A DNA stretch of 32,728 nucleotides from an uncultured Anaerococcus sp. (GTDB taxonomy: Bacteria > Bacillota > Clostridia > Tissierellales > Peptoniphilaceae). Below the pieces are notes generated by a model, which ran no database searches, was not told the origin of the DNA, and saw only the letters and a program-made list of their open reading frames with translations. The translations under genes and the position numbers were made by a program. The stretch covers positions 1 through 32,728 of the forward strand of contig NZ_CALTTY010000016.1 of NCBI RefSeq assembly GCF_943912385.1, in the 5' to 3' direction. Each line of letters opens with the position of its first letter. Position 1 is the stretch's first letter. This document shows positions 31,135 through 32,728 of the stretch, one piece after another.

Positions 31135-31883
31135 GAGTAGCAATAGTAACAGGTGCAACAAGAGGAATTGGACTTGGCATAACCAAACAATTATTAAATG
31201 ATGGTTATAAGGTTTGTGCCATGGGAACCAGAGATGTTTCTCAGTATGAAGAATTTTCTCAAATATACAATGATGAAAGTATCCTATATGTCAAAGGAGA
31301 TATATCAAATAAAGCAGACAGAAAAAAGCTTGTTGACGAAGCATACAAGAAATTTGGATCTGTAAACGTCCTAGTAAATAATGCAGGAGTTGCCCCGAAA
31401 GTAAGGGACGACATACTTAAGGTTAGCGAAGAAAGTATAGATAGACTATTTGAAATAAACACAAAGGGAATGTTTTTCCTAACTCAATTAGTAGCTCAAA
31501 GAATGATAGAAGATGATCAAACAAAAGATATGTGCATAATCAATGTATCTTCAATATCATCTGAAGTGGTAAGTGTTGATAGGGCAGATTATTGTATATC
31601 AAAAGCAGCCATATCCATGATTACAAAATTATATTCTGTAAAACTAGCTGAATATGGAATAAATGTATATGAAATTCAACCTGGAATAATAAAGACAGAC
31701 ATGACCAAGGTTGCTAAAAGCAAATATGATAAACTTTTTGAAGAGGGACTTACACCAATAAAAAGATGGGGATATCCTGAAGATATAGCCCTAGCAGTAA
31801 GCAGCTTATGTGAATTTAAATTCAAATACACAACAGGACAAGTAATAAACGTCGATGGCGGCTATAAGCTCCAGACACTTTAA
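31131..31883 (+). CDS. Short-chain dehydrogenase/reductase, FabG-like
   Basis: The 250-residue classical SDR has the NAD(P) loop TGATRGIG near residues 7-14, NNAG at about 88, the catalytic Ser of NVSSISS, the Tyr-x3-Lys of DYCISKAA and the C-terminal GQVINVDGGY. It oxidises or reduces an alcohol/ketone. Coupled to the OYE-type enzyme (ATGA overlap), it probably carries out the neighbouring step on the same unknown compound. It is not taken as the fatty-acid FabG because of this context. Confidence 0.88.
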   Translation: MRVAIVTGATRGIGLGITKQLLNDGYKVCAMGTRDVSQYEEFSQIYNDESILYVKGDISNKADRKKLVDEAYKKFGSVNVLVNNAGVAPKVRDDILKVSEESIDRLFEINTKGMFFLTQLVAQRMIEDDQTKDMCIINVSSISSEVVSVDRADYCISKAAISMITKLYSVKLAEYGINVYEIQPGIIKTDMTKVAKSKYDKLFEEGLTPIKRWGYPEDIALAVSSLCEFKFKYTTGQVINVDGGYKLQTL

Positions 31884-31944
31884 GAAAATATTATATAATA
31901 TTATATAAAGATAGATGAAAATAAAATAAAAATGAGAGGTATAT

Positions 31945-31977
31945 ATGAAATTAAAAAAAGGCTATAATATTGTGTAA
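31945..31977 (+). pseudogene. 5' stub of a gene cut by the IS256-family element
   Basis: GAGAGG (31934-31939) precedes ATG 31945 at proper spacing. The frame reads MKLKKGYNIV and stops at 31977, where the sequence has already entered the repeated IS-end motif (31965 onward). The natural reading is that a third gene of the oxidoreductase operon began here and lost the rest to the insertion. The identity of the lost gene cannot be told. Confidence 0.5.
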
Positions 31978-31995
31978 AATTAATTAGTATAATAT
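31965..31995. repeat. IS-end-like 31-bp repeat, copy 1
   Basis: It matches 32009-32039 at 26 of 31 positions in direct orientation (core TAATATTRTGTAAA). Placed just outside the transposase 3' end, it looks like the terminal repeat of an IS256-type element. Confidence 0.6.
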
Positions 31996-32008
31996 ATAGT
32001 CAAGTCCG

Positions 32009-32039
32009 TAATATTATGTAAATTTTACTAGTACAATAT
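32009..32039. repeat. IS-end-like 31-bp repeat, copy 2
   Basis: Direct copy of 31965-31995, 44 bases further in. Two successive ends suggest either a second related element reduced to its end or a duplicated terminus. Confidence 0.6.
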
Positions 32040-32074
32040 TCACTATTTCATTCTAATATATAATTTAGAAGATG

Positions 32075-32728
32075 TTATCCAATCCTCATTGATATCAATG
32101 AGGATTGGTCTCCAAAAGCCGACGGGCTGTATATTAATCTAATGGCTGATTCTTGATTAGGGAATATTCTAATTACTTTTTCACGTCTTCTAACTTCTTG
32201 ATTTAAACTTTTTATGCAATTTGTTGACCTAAGTCTACTATGAATTACATCAGTAGCTAGATATGCAAAGGCATATTCAAATCCTTCATCTAAGGTATTT
32301 AAAGAGTTTTGAAATTTCTTTTCACTTTCGTATTTTAAGAATATCTCATCTTTCATTTTTCTTGCTAAGTTTACATCTTGGATTTTAAATAGTGATTTGA
32401 TGTCAGTTCTAAATTCTTCGGTGTTTTTCTTTGGTGATTTGGATAAGATGTTCCTTAGAAAATGGACCTGACATCTTTGCCATATTACATTTAGGAATGT
32501 TTCCTTAATTGCTTTTACTAGGCCTTTATGAGCATCTGATATTACCATCTTAAGTCCAGATAGTCCTCTAGCTTTTAAGTATTCAAAGAAGTTTGACCAT
32601 GAGTATTCACTTTCGCTAGCACTTAGGTCTAAGCCTATGATTTCTCTATTTCCTTTTTTATTTATTCCTATGACAATATGACATGCTTTCGATACTACTC
32701 GATTGTTTTCCCTTACTTTTATGTATAC
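32075..32728 (-). CDS. IS256-family (mutator) transposase, 5' end outside window
   Basis: The frame is open to the window edge, so the start lies beyond 32728. Visible family blocks are YIKVRENNRVVSKACHIVIG, the LDLSASESEYSW segment, the second catalytic Asp in MVISDAHKGLVKAIK, WQRCQVHFLRN, and the C-terminal RLRSTNCIKSLNQEVRRREK followed by IRIFPNQESAIRLI. After RLI the expected end (family LxxDxxxxW) is replaced by YSPSAFGDQSSLISMRIG, and this odd tail is encoded by a 30-bp perfect palindrome (32079-32108). The C-terminus therefore looks altered, and activity is uncertain. Confidence 0.82.
   Translation of the reverse strand, partial: VYIKVRENNRVVSKACHIVIGINKKGNREIIGLDLSASESEYSWSNFFEYLKARGLSGLKMVISDAHKGLVKAIKETFLNVIWQRCQVHFLRNILSKSPKKNTEEFRTDIKSLFKIQDVNLARKMKDEIFLKYESEKKFQNSLNTLDEGFEYAFAYLATDVIHSRLRSTNCIKSLNQEVRRREKVIRIFPNQESAIRLIYSPSAFGDQSSLISMRIG
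32079..32108. repeat. 30-bp perfect palindrome at the transposase 3' end
   Basis: CCAATCCTCATTGAT is followed directly by its exact reverse complement, with no loop. It encodes the last residues of the transposase frame and replaces the usual family C-terminus. Confidence 0.85.

Larger units (their letters stand above)
31960..32728 (-). mobile_element. IS256-family insertion sequence, cut by the window edge
   Basis: The element comprises the transposase gene and the end repeats. The left boundary is placed at about 31960 from the broken gene and the repeat; the right end is outside the window, so target duplication cannot be tested. Confidence 0.65.

Noticed and set aside
1..32728. CRISPR array, prophage, tRNA or rRNA genes
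   Set aside because: No regularly spaced repeats, phage structural genes, cloverleaf-like segments or rRNA stretches were recognised.

Overview
The window comes from a low-GC, Gram-positive, anaerobic type of genome. The gene set (SUF Fe-S operon, orphan HydE- and HemZ-like radical SAM proteins, ECF-type S components, a thiamin thiazole operon, AGGAGG ribosome binding sites) and the codon usage resemble Gram-positive anaerobic cocci of the Anaerococcus/Peptoniphilus kind. That assignment rests on gene recall and style, not on a marker gene. No rRNA, tRNA, CRISPR array or prophage was seen.

Layout. 1-2400 is a degraded accessory zone: an IS110-family transposase remnant, a RelB/RelE-type toxin-antitoxin pair, and gene-poor sequence carrying diverged repeats. 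2410-8232 holds housekeeping genes on the plus strand: HydE-like protein, ECF S component, CpXC protein, HemZ-like protein, PepD-type dipeptidase and nitroreductase. 8464-10939 is a zinc/cadmium efflux operon: an SmtB/CzrA-type regulator behind a 46-bp perfect palindrome, a free-standing metal-binding domain, and a P1B ATPase. 11037-12664 has two poorly characterised genes and HPr. 12798-17816 is the sufCBDSU operon plus a small membrane protein. 17848-22848 is a thiamin operon, thiS-F-G-H-W-M-E, behind a promoter, a TPP riboswitch and a long structured leader. 23039-23769 is a minus-strand folA plus thioredoxin-fold pair. 23830-25637 has a two-gene chromate-type transporter and a lipoprotein. 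25801-28694 is a LacI-type regulator followed by KDPG aldolase and KDG kinase. 28812-31883 has a broken AraC-type regulator, divergent from an old-yellow-enzyme-type oxidoreductase and a short-chain dehydrogenase. From about 31960 an IS256-family element runs off the right edge, apparently inserted just after the start of a third gene of that operon.

How the parts work together. The suf products assemble Fe-S clusters, which the radical SAM proteins in the window (HydE-like, HemZ-like, ThiH) need. SufS also handles sulfur and could feed ThiS/ThiG thiazole synthesis in the next operon. thiC and thiD are absent here, so the pyrimidine half must come from elsewhere in the genome or from uptake. 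The eda-kdgK pair turns 2-keto-3-deoxygluconate into pyruvate and glyceraldehyde-3-phosphate. Its promoter is bracketed by an inverted pair of identical 9-bp arms that may be the operator of the LacI-type protein.

The most interesting signals are the palindromic metal operator with three equally spaced CATATG boxes, the unexplained roughly 130-nt segment with mutually exclusive hairpins between the TPP aptamer and its terminator, the operator pair of the keto-deoxysugar operon with a related motif in front of ptsH, and the decay of the right-hand AraC/oxidoreductase locus. I did not find a clearly new multi-gene system.
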